DNA of 64,000 bases from Kordiimonadaceae bacterium (GTDB taxonomy: Bacteria; Pseudomonadota; Alphaproteobacteria; Sphingomonadales; Kordiimonadaceae). A program made the translations under genes and the position numbers. The stretch spans positions 806,001 through 870,000 of the forward strand of contig JAEPQB010000001.1 of the NCBI GenBank assembly GCA_017640725.1, given 5' to 3'. The notes beneath the pieces were generated by a model, which was not told where the DNA came from, made no database searches, and worked only from the letters and a program-made list of their open reading frames with translations. Shown here piece after piece: positions 35,034 through 45,700 of the stretch (within the stretch, counting starts at the first letter, position 1; the number at the start of each line of letters is the position of its first letter).

Positions 35034-36401
35034 TCAGCCTCGCCCTGTTATCAAATGCGAGGCGGCGCGGCGGCCATCGCTCCAGGCCGTGTCCACATAG
35101 CCAATAGTGTCCGCGAGCGCTTCACCCGCCAGAAGAATGCGGCCAGCTATTGGCTCCCGCAGTTGCTTGTTGTCATGGGCCCGAAACTGCGGGTTTGGAT
35201 ACATGTAAGCACCGCCAGCGAGAGGGTCTTTGCCCCAACGATTAATATAAAACCCTTCGGGTGCCGGCAAAGCAACACCCAGCTGTGATTGAAGATAGTC
35301 GTGGAAGAACTCTCGCGCCTCGTCATCCGATAGGGATTCGAGCGCAAGGCCACGCTTTCCGCCAACAGCTCCTAGCAATACGGGGTTGCCATGCGACTTG
35401 GCAAAATCGACCAAAAAATGGACGTCCGGGGAGTCGCAAAACACCATAGCGTCGGATGGCAAATCCCATGACGCCTCCGGGTAGCGCACCCACAGTTTCA
35501 CAAAACTGCCCATTTCCATCCCAGCCAAGGCGTCAGTATGCCGTTTGGGCAGGCCGGGCTGGAAGTCTATAGCGCCCGATTTCAAAACCCCTATTGACGC
35601 CGTCACAATCACGGCATCCGCCGCAATGTCACGCCGGTTGGTTTTAATTTGAACGCCAGCAGAAGTACGGATCACGGCGCTTACACTTTCATTTAGTATT
35701 GGTTTGGAGCGCTGAATAAGTGCTTGAAGCAGGGATTGCATGCCCCCTACGACTGTTGGCTCAATCAGGTCAGCTGTACTATCCCCGCCGCTTGGGCCAA
35801 TCAGTACATCGCCGGACAGATCATCAAGGTCTGCGGCTGACGAACCGACCATAAGACGTCTGCCAACGCAGCCACTTGCTGTTGTCGGGTCGAGTGAATT
35901 TCCAATCAAGTCACTGATGCTTCTGGCGCGAGGCCGCCCACCCAAAAACATCTGGGTTTGATGCCAGAGGTAAGGAGCGGCTAGGGGTGCCTCAAGTTCA
36001 GCTTCAATGCTTGCGATATCCACCGGAATGAATTTGCCTCTTTGCACCGCAGTAGGGACTTGCAAATTCGTCGAGCTGTCAACCAAGCCGAGTTTTCTGG
36101 CGATGGGTAACAATTCGCTGTTTCCCTTGCGCAGCCAGTTAGCCCCGAGGTCAGCTGGAAAACCACCGAGCGATACCGTATGCGCACGGCCACCTACACG
36201 ATCACGCGCTTCCACCACTTCTACATCAAAACCGGCTTCGAGGAGCAATTCGGCCGCACCAATACCCGCAAAACCCGCCCCTATGACAACCACTTTTGAG
36301 CCAGGCCGAAGCGGTTCAACAGGTGAAGCGCACGAAGTCGTTCCTGCCGCAACACTTGCAGCCGCTGCCCCCATCAATAACTTGCGTCGATCTATATCCA
36401 T
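35034..36401 (-). CDS. Flavin monoamine oxidase family protein
   Basis: A 455-residue FAD-dependent amine oxidase. The N-terminus DRRKLLMGAAAASVAAGTTSC looks like a Tat-type signal with a possible lipobox Cys. The FAD motif is VVVIGAGFAGIGAAELLLEAG then VEARDRVGGRAHT. GRILLAGEALADTIGYVDTAWSDGRRAA at the C-terminus is the amine oxidase FAD end motif. Amine substrate unknown. It diverges from a TetR-family gene across an operator array, and a second FAD amine-oxidase-like protein follows that regulator. Confidence 0.88.
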   Translation of the reverse strand: MDIDRRKLLMGAAAASVAAGTTSCASPVEPLRPGSKVVVIGAGFAGIGAAELLLEAGFDVEVVEARDRVGGRAHTVSLGGFPADLGANWLRKGNSELLPIARKLGLVDSSTNLQVPTAVQRGKFIPVDIASIEAELEAPLAAPYLWHQTQMFLGGRPRARSISDLIGNSLDPTTASGCVGRRLMVGSSAADLDDLSGDVLIGPSGGDSTADLIEPTVVGGMQSLLQALIQRSKPILNESVSAVIRTSAGVQIKTNRRDIAADAVIVTASIGVLKSGAIDFQPGLPKRHTDALAGMEMGSFVKLWVRYPEASWDLPSDAMVFCDSPDVHFLVDFAKSHGNPVLLGAVGGKRGLALESLSDDEAREFFHDYLQSQLGVALPAPEGFYINRWGKDPLAGGAYMYPNPQFRAHDNKQLREPIAGRILLAGEALADTIGYVDTAWSDGRRAASHLITGRG

Positions 36402-36421
36402 GTGGCACCCTCCGATTGCTA

Positions 36422-36463
36422 ACCTGTACTATGACAGGTAATTTAACCTGTCAAGTGACAGTT
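36422..36463. promoter_or_regulatory. Operator array with CCTGTCA/TGACAGG half-sites
   Basis: Four alternating half-sites lie in the 90-bp divergent gap: ACCTGT (36422-36427), TGACAGGT (36432-36439), ACCTGTCA (36446-36453) and TGACAGTT (36456-36463). The inner pair forms a 22-bp palindrome with perfect 8-bp arms. This fits cooperative binding of two TetR dimers. Confidence 0.68.
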
Positions 36464-36491
36464 ACACCCAAAACATGCTAGGAGGCAGGCA

Positions 36492-37097
36492 TTGGCCGCA
36501 CCAAATCGAAGAAAAACCGCTGACGAACGCCGCACCGAAGTCCTGGAAGTGGCGGCCAAGATATTGTCAACGGAAGGAGCCGCCGGCCTTTCTTTGCGGG
36601 CGGTAGCCGGCAAGGTTGGGATCAAGCTGGCGTCACTGCAGTATTATTTCCCTACGTTTGCGAGCCTCGTTGAAGCCTTGGTGCAAACCATGGTTTTGCG
36701 CCACACCGAGGGACTTCAACTGGCCGAAAATGCCTCCGGCAAGTCACCGATGCATGATTTGAAGTCTGCACTCAGGTGGCTCGCGGTTGATGTGCCAATG
36801 AGCCTTGAAGAAGCTGGGCTGGAAATTCAGTTTTGGGCGCTGGCGCAGTTGAACCAGGAGGCGCAATCGGCGCTCAACAATTATCATGGTGCCTATGTGG
36901 CGTTGCTGGAAAAACTCGTACTGAAGGCATTGCCCGGCCTGTCAGAAAAAGACGCCTGCACGCGAGCAAAACTAATAGCGTCTCTCTTGGAAGGCTCGGT
37001 TCTGTTTGTTACGCTGGACAGTAGCGGCGAAGCTTCCGACGCCGACTATGAAGACTTGTATGAAACAGCACTCATGATCGCGTTGCAGCCTGCCTAG
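36492..37097 (+). CDS. TetR family regulator of amine oxidase locus
   Basis: A 201-residue TetR regulator. The helix-turn-helix is in LEVAAKILSTEGAAGLSLRAVAGKVGIKLASLQYYF (residues about 16-51). The C-terminal domain ends in a segment, DADYEDLYETALMIALQ. Translation starts at TTG, which is supported by AGGAGG at the proper spacing (7 nt). It lies between two flavoprotein oxidase genes and next to a strong operator array, so it probably controls amine degradation. Confidence 0.92.
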   Translation: MAAPNRRKTADERRTEVLEVAAKILSTEGAAGLSLRAVAGKVGIKLASLQYYFPTFASLVEALVQTMVLRHTEGLQLAENASGKSPMHDLKSALRWLAVDVPMSLEEAGLEIQFWALAQLNQEAQSALNNYHGAYVALLEKLVLKALPGLSEKDACTRAKLIASLLEGSVLFVTLDSSGEASDADYEDLYETALMIALQPA

Positions 37098-37215
37098 AGC
37101 GCAGTACCATTGCCAACTGCTGTATATCTGCAACCGATTGATTTGCCTATATTTGAACCGCAATGCTAGGGTTCCAGCCGGAATACGCACATTTCTCCTC
37201 GAAGGGGTGCCCACT

Positions 37216-39162
37216 TTGAAAGACTCGGACAAAAAGCTCGGCATGCACCGCGCCATCACGCGGCGCGACCTGGTTTATGGCATTGGTGCAGCGGCATTTG
37301 CCGCGCCGTTCGCGGCAAAAACCGGCAGCGCCGTTGCGCTTGATGGGCCCTCTGCAAATACCACCAGTTATCCGCCGTCATGGACCGGACTGCGCGGCAG
37401 CAATGACCGCGCTTTTGCAGCAGCCCACGCGGTTGGCCGCGACGGCAGGTCCGATTTTGGACCGGTTGAGGATGAGGGCGACATCTATGACCTCGTGGTA
37501 GTGGGCGGCGGCGTAAGCGGGCTTGCGGCTGCGCACTTTTATCGCCAGAAAAATCCTACAGCCCGCATTTTGATACTGGACAATCACGACGATTTTGGCG
37601 GTCATGCCAGACGCAACGAGTTTCAAGTCGACGGCAAAACCCTGATTAGTCACGGCGGTAGCGAAACCATGGTGGCACCATCTAGCTACAGTGATGTTGT
37701 CAAAGGCTTGCTAGCAGACCTGGGCGTGGACATAAGCGCGTTTTACCAAGCATTCGACCAAAGCATCTATGACAAGCATGACCTGAAATGGGCCATACAT
37801 TTTACCGAAGAAAAGTGGGGTGCGAACCGTCTCATCCGTCGGGTATTTAGCGGCTGGGACAAGTCAGAAACGGATGACCTGCTAACGCTTGAACAAGCGG
37901 TTGCAATGGTGCCAATCTCAAAAGTGGCCCAAGGGGAATTTCTGCGCCTCCTAACTATTGAAGAAGACCAGATCCCGCATGTTGCCGTGGCGGACAAGAT
38001 GAAATTCTTGTCTTCAATCTCCTACAATGACTTTCTAAAAGGCCATCTCGGCGTTACCAACACAGAAGTGCTCGACCTATTGCAGTCCTTCACGCAAGAT
38101 ATCGGCCTCGGCATTGAAGACATTACGGCGGCGCGTGCGATTACTTATGCCCTTATGCCCGGGTGGGAAGCTTCAGGTCTGCCGCCACTTGAAGGTGAAG
38201 ACGAGCCCTACATTCACCATTTTCCTGATGGTAACGCATCAATTGCAAGGCTATTGGTGCGCGCGCTGATACCCGGGGTAGCTGCCGGCAACACAGTGGA
38301 CGATCTGATCACAGCTCGATTTGACTATTCGAAACTTGATCAAGCAGATGCACCTGTAAAAGTGCGACTAAATTCTACGGTGGTCAAAGTTGCGCATGAT
38401 GGCCCTTTTCAGTCAGCACGGGCTGTTCACGCAGTCTACATGAAGGGCGATAAAGCGTACCGGGTCAAGACACGCCATTGCATTCTGGCCTGCTACAATT
38501 CGATGATCCCTCATATCTGCAAAGAACTGCCAGAGCAGCAGCGGGAAGCCATGGCGCAGCAAGTAAAGCAACCGCTCCTCTACACCAGTGTTGCCTTCAA
38601 GAACTGGCGTGCGTGGAAAAACCTCGGCATTTATGGTGCCTATGTCCCGGGCGCATACCATAATACTGTGCGGCTCAACTTCCCGGTTAGCATGGGCGAT
38701 TATCAGTTCGCACAATCGCCCGATGAACCCATAACGGCCACCATGTACCGGGACGACCCTTATGAGCACCGCGAAGGCCTGACACCACACGAACAATTTC
38801 GGGCGTTGCGTTACGAACTCTTGTCTACGCCGTTTGAAGATATTGAGCGCAGTATCCGTACCCAGCTTCAAAGCCTGCTGGGAGATGGCGGCTTTGACGC
38901 GGCAGATGACATTGCAGGCATTACTGTCAATCGCTGGGCCCACGGCTATGCCTACTGGCCGTCACCTCTAAGCGACGAATTCCCCATGGATGAAGATTTT
39001 GATGGGGCCTATTGGTACAGCGATGACGAACGCTGGCCCCATGTGCGAGCCCGAAAGCCTTTTGGCCGCATCGCCATCGCGAATTCTGACGCAGCAGCTA
39101 ATGCGATGCTGCAATCTGCCATTGAAGAGGCGCACCGAGCAGTGACGGAATTGCCGGGCTAA
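37216..39162 (+). CDS. Spermidine dehydrogenase-like Tat-exported flavoprotein
   Basis: A 648-residue FAD/NAD(P)-binding oxidoreductase. The segment KLGMHRAITRRDLVYGIGAA is a Tat-type signal with RR, as in the spermidine dehydrogenase (SpdH-like) family, where LGMxRxITRRDF recurs. SYPPSWTGLRGSNDRAFAAAHA, the FAD motif DLVVVGGGVSGLAAAHFYRQ and LDNHDDFGGHARRNEF are also typical. I prefer a TTG at 37216, which has AAGGGG before it, over a further-upstream TTG; an internal ATG at 37243 would shorten the n-region. Likely a periplasmic polyamine dehydrogenase. It shares the locus with a TetR gene and an amine oxidase. Confidence 0.82.
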   Translation: MKDSDKKLGMHRAITRRDLVYGIGAAAFAAPFAAKTGSAVALDGPSANTTSYPPSWTGLRGSNDRAFAAAHAVGRDGRSDFGPVEDEGDIYDLVVVGGGVSGLAAAHFYRQKNPTARILILDNHDDFGGHARRNEFQVDGKTLISHGGSETMVAPSSYSDVVKGLLADLGVDISAFYQAFDQSIYDKHDLKWAIHFTEEKWGANRLIRRVFSGWDKSETDDLLTLEQAVAMVPISKVAQGEFLRLLTIEEDQIPHVAVADKMKFLSSISYNDFLKGHLGVTNTEVLDLLQSFTQDIGLGIEDITAARAITYALMPGWEASGLPPLEGEDEPYIHHFPDGNASIARLLVRALIPGVAAGNTVDDLITARFDYSKLDQADAPVKVRLNSTVVKVAHDGPFQSARAVHAVYMKGDKAYRVKTRHCILACYNSMIPHICKELPEQQREAMAQQVKQPLLYTSVAFKNWRAWKNLGIYGAYVPGAYHNTVRLNFPVSMGDYQFAQSPDEPITATMYRDDPYEHREGLTPHEQFRALRYELLSTPFEDIERSIRTQLQSLLGDGGFDAADDIAGITVNRWAHGYAYWPSPLSDEFPMDEDFDGAYWYSDDERWPHVRARKPFGRIAIANSDAAANAMLQSAIEEAHRAVTELPG

Positions 39163-39193
39163 TTAGAATTGCGGCCATCCAAGCGAGCGAAAT

Positions 39194-40336
39194 CTACAAA
39201 AACCACTGTAAGCGCAGGGAAAACACCACTGCATCATTGGCGCCCAAGCCACCGGGGTTGTCAATAGCCTGAAGGTTGCCATGCAGGACCAAATTGTCAC
39301 GTACGGGCGCCTTGTAAAAAACCTCATAGGCGGTTTCTGCTTTTTTAAAAAATGGCGCAGAGGCGTCATTGCTGAAACTTGCATGTGACACGCCAGCGCC
39401 TATCACGTCTGCAGAACGAGCCCCATTGAACCCCTGCCATTTAATGCCTGTACCGAAGTGAAAGTCGAGCGGACTGACTTCCCCGTCAGCGAAGCCAACC
39501 TGGGCGTAGGCACCAACACCACTGTCGGTGAGATCTTGGTCCAATGTCGTATAGAAACCGCCTGTGGACGACTCAACGCCGCCGTCAAAACGGGTGGTGT
39601 CACCATCCAGGTGCCAGTAGCCAACTTTTAGGGCGCCGGGAAGCCCCCAAACGCCCTCTTGCCACTGAAGTCTGCCTTCAAAGAAGTATGCATATTGCTG
39701 CGCAGCGAAAAAATCTCTGAGCGTGAGGGTGTTTTCGTCCTGCCCCTGCCTGAAAGTGGCGTCATACATGCCAAATGCGATCTGGAAACTCGGCGACACA
39801 TCGAAAAATGCATTTACGCTCATGGATGGAGGGCCTTGTGCAATGATTGTCGAGCTTCGAACCGTAGAGAACCCAAAATGATGCGCAGCATTGCGAGGCG
39901 CGAAGAACTCGCTCAAAGGGTCCACCTTCCCCAGCTTCAGCCTTAGCCGTTTGTTTAACAGGCGAGTTTGAAACCAAAACATGTGAAGGCGGTCATATTC
40001 CGGGTCGTCAAGGCGATCAAAGCGTTGGATGTCGCCAATGATTGTCGAACCGTTGGGCCCCGTGTGATTTTGGTACTGAAAAAACAGTTGGCTTTCTGAA
40101 AGTCCAAATGACTTTTCGAGGTCTAAACCAACATTCAATGTGGTTCGCTGGCGGTAACTGGCTTCTTCACCACTGACAACTGGTCCCTGAAATCCGGCCT
40201 CTAATGAAGCACCAAAATCAAGATATTGAAGTGGTTTAAGGTCATCACCTTCTTGGGCAAATACAGGCCCTCCAATTACGGCAATCACAGCAAAAATTGT
40301 GAAGGCCAGAACGGTGTTAAATGTTGAATTCATCAT
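39194..40336 (-). CDS. OprB-type carbohydrate porin
   Basis: A 380-residue outer-membrane porin of the OprB type. The signal is TVLAFTIFAVIAVIGGPVFAQ. The mature protein shows the usual LFFQYQNHTGPN, RFDRLDDPEYDRLHMFWFQTRL and LRLKLGKVDPLSEFFAPRNA, and ends with a terminal aromatic strand, VVFSLRLQWFL. OprB porins pass sugars, but some relatives pass other small solutes; near amine oxidases it might serve amine uptake. That link is inference. It converges on the spermidine dehydrogenase-like gene. Confidence 0.8.
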   Translation of the reverse strand: MMNSTFNTVLAFTIFAVIAVIGGPVFAQEGDDLKPLQYLDFGASLEAGFQGPVVSGEEASYRQRTTLNVGLDLEKSFGLSESQLFFQYQNHTGPNGSTIIGDIQRFDRLDDPEYDRLHMFWFQTRLLNKRLRLKLGKVDPLSEFFAPRNAAHHFGFSTVRSSTIIAQGPPSMSVNAFFDVSPSFQIAFGMYDATFRQGQDENTLTLRDFFAAQQYAYFFEGRLQWQEGVWGLPGALKVGYWHLDGDTTRFDGGVESSTGGFYTTLDQDLTDSGVGAYAQVGFADGEVSPLDFHFGTGIKWQGFNGARSADVIGAGVSHASFSNDASAPFFKKAETAYEVFYKAPVRDNLVLHGNLQAIDNPGGLGANDAVVFSLRLQWFL

Positions 40337-40407
40337 GTTGCACCCCTGCAATCAATTGCCCAAGCGTCGGCCTTGAGGGACCGACGCACTCTTATGCTCT
40401 GAAGGGG

Positions 40408-42249
40408 CTAGCCCGACGCCAATTGGAGCTTTGGGGTGGAGTGTGCGACGGAGTCTGTACTTTGCACGTCTTGGACTTGTTCAAGAAAACGGGCCACAGT
40501 TTCGCGCAAGTTTTTGGATTGAGTGCTCATCTCCGCCGAAGCCGATTGAACCTTTGCAGCGGCATTTTCGGTTTCTTCGGCGGCGCTATCAACTTGCTCA
40601 ATATTTTGCGTGACTTCCAAGGTCCCACTGGCAACCTCATCGACACTTCTGGCAATTTCCTGTGTCGCGACACCTTGCTCTTCAACGGCTGCCGAAATGC
40701 CCGTAGAAATTTCATTCGTTTCTTCAATGGTGTTGCGAATGTGTTCTACCTTCGAAGCAACTGAGTCCGTCTCTTTTTGAATACTCGCAATTTGCGAACT
40801 GATTTGCTCAGTTGCACTTGAAGTTTGGGAGGCCAGACTTTTCACTTCACTCGCGACAACTGCAAATCCCCGGCCTGCATCACCTGCGCGGGCCGCCTCA
40901 ATCGTGGCGTTGAGTGCCAGCAAATTGGTTTGCTCTGCAATATCCGTGATCAGGTCGACAATCGTTCCAATGCTGTCGGCCGCTTCAACCAGATTTTGAA
41001 TAAGGCTGTTCGCCTCTTCCGACTGGACGACCGCGCCGCTCGAGATTTTTGCAGACTTTGTAACCTGCTGAGAAATTTCGAGAATGGAGTTAGATAGTTG
41101 ATCGGCGGCAGACGCAACGGTTTGTACGCTGTTAGACGCTCGGCCTGATGCAGAGCTGGTTCCTTCAGCCAATGATTTGGTTTGGTTTGCTGCCCCTTTC
41201 ATGCCGTCTGCCAGTGTACCAACTTCGTCAACGGCAGCAGTGACCGATGCTAGGATGGAGTTGGAATCCTGCCTGAACTGCTCCGCCAGCTGCTCAATTT
41301 TTTGCGCTCTTTCTGCTTGTATCGCCTGTTGCTGCTCGCGTTGCTGCTGGATCTTCGCCTGCTCTTCCAACTTCTGTTGCTCAGCCTCGACTTTAGAAGC
41401 TTGCAGGGCCTCCTGTTCTTTGCGCAGCTCCTCGGCTTCAATCATGCCTTTCCGAAAAACCTCTACGGCTCCGGACATTTCACCAATTTCGTCTTTGCGC
41501 CCAAGCCCTTCAACTTGAACTTCCAGGTCACCTTTTGCCAAGTCAGACATAATGCCGGTTAGACTGACAATTGGAGCGGAAATCAGACCGCCAATGAAAC
41601 GCGCCGCAAAAACACCAACGATGATGGAGATAAGCAACGTCAACCCGACCGCCCAATAGGTTGCAGAGACAACAAAATCGTTCTCTGCTTTGCGCTCGGC
41701 CATCAACCGTTCTTCGATGCCCGCAAACTCAGCCATGATGGACCTGAATTTGTCGAAATAGGTTTTGCCGCGGGCTTCCCCTACCAACTGAGCGATATCG
41801 TCCATGGTCAGGTCCGCGCCAACGCGGCGACGAGTGGCAATTGCTGCATCTGCAATTTCGGTCTGCCAGGCACGCAAAGTCGTCTCGGCTTCCCTCAATC
41901 GCTCGACTTGTGGTGGGTTGTCGCTAACCGTAGCGCGCAGGTCCGCAAGCTTTTTATAAGCAACCTGCTCACCCCAGTTGTATGGCTCAAGAAACTGGTC
42001 TTTCCCTGCCAAAAGAAAGCCCCGCATACCCGTTTCCATATCCACCGCGGCGCCAACTATCGATCCCACTTCCGCAAGGACGACGCGTGTGTGGTCCACC
42101 CATTTGGCTTTGTCGACAATACTCAGCAGGTTAAAGGTTGTAATTGCGGCTAGAATGACAGTGAAAACCAGCGGCAGCACGCCAGCCAGCATGGTCTTGT
42201 GTTGTGTTTTTAGATTAGTGAAGCTACCCACGGCAGGACCCCCAAACAT
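40408..42249 (-). CDS. Methyl-accepting chemotaxis protein, CHASE3-HAMP
   Basis: A 613-residue chemoreceptor. TM1 is at residues about 20-40 ([15 protein letters not shown]), a periplasmic CHASE3 domain follows ([20 protein letters not shown]), TM2 is [19 protein letters not shown], then HAMP, a Gln/Glu-rich coiled coil (about residues 290-330) and the signalling domain with its hairpin tip [20 protein letters not shown]. No CheR-binding pentapeptide is visible at the C-terminus. The ATG at 42249 is chosen because upstream codons add about 94 residues without family similarity. Confidence 0.92.
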   Translation of the reverse strand: MFGGPAVGSFTNLKTQHKTMLAGVLPLVFTVILAAITTFNLLSIVDKAKWVDHTRVVLAEVGSIVGAAVDMETGMRGFLLAGKDQFLEPYNWGEQVAYKKLADLRATVSDNPPQVERLREAETTLRAWQTEIADAAIATRRRVGADLTMDDIAQLVGEARGKTYFDKFRSIMAEFAGIEERLMAERKAENDFVVSATYWAVGLTLLISIIVGVFAARFIGGLISAPIVSLTGIMSDLAKGDLEVQVEGLGRKDEIGEMSGAVEVFRKGMIEAEELRKEQEALQASKVEAEQQKLEEQAKIQQQREQQQAIQAERAQKIEQLAEQFRQDSNSILASVTAAVDEVGTLADGMKGAANQTKSLAEGTSSASGRASNSVQTVASAADQLSNSILEISQQVTKSAKISSGAVVQSEEANSLIQNLVEAADSIGTIVDLITDIAEQTNLLALNATIEAARAGDAGRGFAVVASEVKSLASQTSSATEQISSQIASIQKETDSVASKVEHIRNTIEETNEISTGISAAVEEQGVATQEIARSVDEVASGTLEVTQNIEQVDSAAEETENAAAKVQSASAEMSTQSKNLRETVARFLEQVQDVQSTDSVAHSTPKLQLASG

Positions 42250-42721
42250 TGTTTCAGTCGTGTTTGTGCAAAACTCAAAACATATGTCGCTTCCCTGGCG
42301 CAGAACGTGATCACAAAACCTTAATAAATACCTAATGAGCTGGAATAACACCGTGTTCGGCGTTAAGAAATTCCCTCTTGTCCCTTCAAACGTGTAGGCG
42401 CAAAACCAGAAAGTGTATTTCATGCGACATGCATTCTTGTTGGCGGCCGGACGGCGAAATCCATTACCAGTAGATTCGATGCCTTTGCAAAACCGGTACA
42501 AACGGGTGGCGAGCCATATGATGCCGACCAATTTGTGCGGACGGAGTAACCCTAAGAATGGCGGGCATGATCGAAAACCAGGAGCTCAATCCGTCTGCGT
42601 TGGTGGTCCCGGAGTTTGCTCATGTGCTCAATGCATCGGGTGAAGAGTTATTTCTCTTTGGCCGAAAAGCTCTTGAAATTTTGCGATCACAATATTGGTA
42701 ACAGGTTACCAACCAAAGACC
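42250..42721. other. 472-bp intergenic region, chemoreceptor to Sel1 gene
   Basis: This gap contains the promoter of the chemoreceptor and the 3' end of the Sel1 gene transcript. Only short overlapping frames on either strand cross it and none resembles a known protein. The only clear structure is a palindrome at 42695-42712. I see no RNA gene. Confidence 0.5.
42695..42712. other. 18-bp palindrome after the Sel1 gene
   Basis: TTGGTAAC and GTTACCAA (8-bp perfect arms) flank AG, 10 bp after the Sel1 stop. No T-run follows on either strand, so it does not look like a standard terminator; it could be a protein-binding site. Confidence 0.4.
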
Positions 42722-45700
42722 CTAATAGGACCAGACGGCATCTGGACCATCAATATGGATTGAGCGTCCGAATGTGGCAAAAGTTGCTTTCACATCTTCT
42801 CGAGACAGTAGAATTTTCCGCTGGCTGAGAATCTGCTGCTGAAAGTCAGTTATCAACCCTGATGGGTTGGACGATTGAAACAGCCTCAATGCAGATTCGC
42901 GGTGAGCGCGGTCTTCAAGCCGATCCATTAACAAGGTCGCTGCGCGCTCATAGTCCTCGCGGCACAGAGCAGCATCGAAAACAGTCCCTTTGTTTTCTTC
43001 ATAATTCGCGACCAATTGTTCAAACACAGCGTCTGATTTTTGCTTCTGACCGGTTTGGAAATAGGCGCAAGACTGCGCAAACCAAACGAACGTGTTCAAA
43101 TAGGGAGTGGAATTTTCGAAATCGTACGAGTCTGCAAGCGCCAAAGAGTCTTCAAAACGGCCATACTCCATCAAGACAATGATGCGGTTAATGAAAACGC
43201 TGTCAGCATAATAGTATTTGTCACGGTCCAATTCACTGAGCTTGGTCAGCAACTCCATGCCCTCTTGCTCCCTGCCCAGCTCTAGCAAGGTGAATGCGCG
43301 CAGGCTGCTCGCCCACAAAGCCCAGTCGGTGACACCAACTTGCTCATTCCAGTCAGCGATAGCGGGCAAAGCCACATCAAGAACCGCTGGCATATTTCCC
43401 ATTTGCCTGAGCGCATTCATGCGTTTCCACAAAACTTGAAAATTGTCAGCAGCGGCTGCGAGCTCCGTTGCCGTGCTTGCGTCTTCGGTGGCAAAAGCTT
43501 TGCGAAGATCTGGGCCCGCTTTCTCTTCCAAGTTAGGCCAAAGCGGTTCAAACCGTCGGTCAATCAACATACCCAGCAACGTGTCCGCGGAGTTTATTGA
43601 TTCCAGGTGGCGCTGTGCCTGCTTCTTGTCGTTTTGCTTCAACAACACCTCGGCAGCTCGCCTATATATCCATTCCGGGGCCAAGGCTTCATCGCCCTTG
43701 TAACTGCTGCCTGCAAGCGCAAGGGCCAATTGGTCATAATGTGTATCTAGTCCGTCATCCTCGAGCGAATTGGTGACATACCGCATAAACTCAGTAGAAA
43801 ATTCGTTCGTGTTATTTGGGAAAAGCGAGATGTACTCGACAATTAGGTCAGAGGTCTCACCATACTGCTCGTTCAAGTAATGCAGATTGATAAACTGGCC
43901 CAGGGTCTCCGCCGACTTTTCATCGACTTCCCCGACAGACTTTTTGAGCCACTCAATGGCCGCTCCATAATTAACCTCAGTTCCAATCCCTTCTTGGTAA
44001 AAGTAACTGAGATTATAGGCTGCTTGTTGGTTGTTACTTTCGGCTGCAAACTTTGTGAACCCAAAGGCCTTTTCGAAATCCTGTTCGCCCCCTAGGCCAT
44101 TTTGATAATAAACCCCCAGGTTAACGGCAGCATCTGTGCTGCCGCCTTGTGCCGCTTTCTCGAAGTATTGGAGAGCTTTGGCATAATCTTGCTCGGTGCC
44201 AAGTCCAGCGTCAAACATGTGGCCTGCGTTATACATTGCCGTCACATTGCCGCCGTCCGCCGCCTTCTGGAAGGCATTGAGGGCAGACCCGTAATCTTGT
44301 GGGCCACCCCTGCCACCATAATACATCACACCAAGGTTAAGGGCGGCATCACTGGACCCGAGCGCCACAGCCTTCGCATACAGGTCGCGTGCCTGCGCCA
44401 CGCTTTCGCTGTCGGCCTGTTGCTCGATCATTCTGGCATAATTGAAAGCACCTGTGCCATTGCCAGCGTCGGCCGCTTCCTTATAGAGCTCAATCGCTTT
44501 TTCCTGGTCTTGGAATACGCCTTGGCCATTTTCATAAAGTTTGCCCAGGTTGTTGACTGCCATGGAATATTTCAGCTCTGCGGCTCGCGAATACCATTCA
44601 GCCGCCTTTTGATAGTTTTGGTCAGTGTGCAGACCGTTTTCATGCATGTAACCGAGGTTATGAATAGCAACGTCGACATCTTCATCCGCAGCATCCAAAA
44701 ACCAATTGTATGCGTCTTCATAGCTTTGGGTGGCACCCCGGCCAAAATAGTAGCTGATGCCAACTTCAGCTTTCGCCACGGCATAACCAAGGTCCGCCGC
44801 GGCTTTAAACCTGTCGAAAGCCGCATCGGCGTCTTTGTCTATGCCAAGGCCGTCCCTGTACATGACCCCGAGATTATACTCGGCGTGCATGCTGCCGTTT
44901 GCTGCGGCAGCTTCAAATAGCGTTTTTGCTCTTTGCCGGTCCAGCCCCACTGCCGGTTCTTCAAGATAAAGACGGCCGAGATTATTCTGTGAAATGGCAT
45001 CCCCTTGATCTGCCGCCAGCTGATACCACGTCGCTGCCCTAACGGGGTCGGCTGTAACGCCTCGACCATGAGAAAAGATTACGCCCATTTCTCTTTGGGC
45101 TGCGGCCCAACCAGCTTCCGCAGCGGCGTCAAACGCCAGATATGATTTGCCAATGTCAACGTCCTGACCTAGCCCATCGCGGTACACCACCCCAATATTG
45201 TGATACGCCGCCAACGATCCGGCAGTCGCGGCTTCCTGAAATACTTCAAGGGCCCGGCTTTGATCTTGAGCAACGGCGTAGCCATACAAATACATGATAC
45301 CGATATAGTTGCGGGCCTCAGCCTGGCCCTGCTCAGCCGCTTTTTCAAACCAACCTAGGGCCGCCTCATAATCTTGCTCTGTAGCTGTTCCCTGGTACAG
45401 GTACAAAGCCAGATTATACTGTGAATCAGCATTGCCCTGGGCGGCGGCTTTCTTGTACCAGGAAAGCGCCGTAGCAAAATCAACCTCGACGCTCATTCCC
45501 TGTTCGTGCATCACGCCCATATTATGCTGTGCCAACGCAACTGGCTCGTCAGCGAGGGCTGCTTTTTCTGACCAGAAATAGGCCTGCTCAAAATCTTGTT
45601 CGACACCCATTCCAAGCAAGTACAAGCCACCAATATTGGCCTCCGCCATTGGCAGTCCCTGATCAGCTGCGCTCAGGTACAATTCTGCGGCGCGCGCCAG

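Noticed and set aside
44102-44920. A 272-codon plus-strand frame inside the Sel1 gene
   Set aside because: The opposite strand has regular Sel1 repeats throughout; this is a by-product of the repeat codon pattern.
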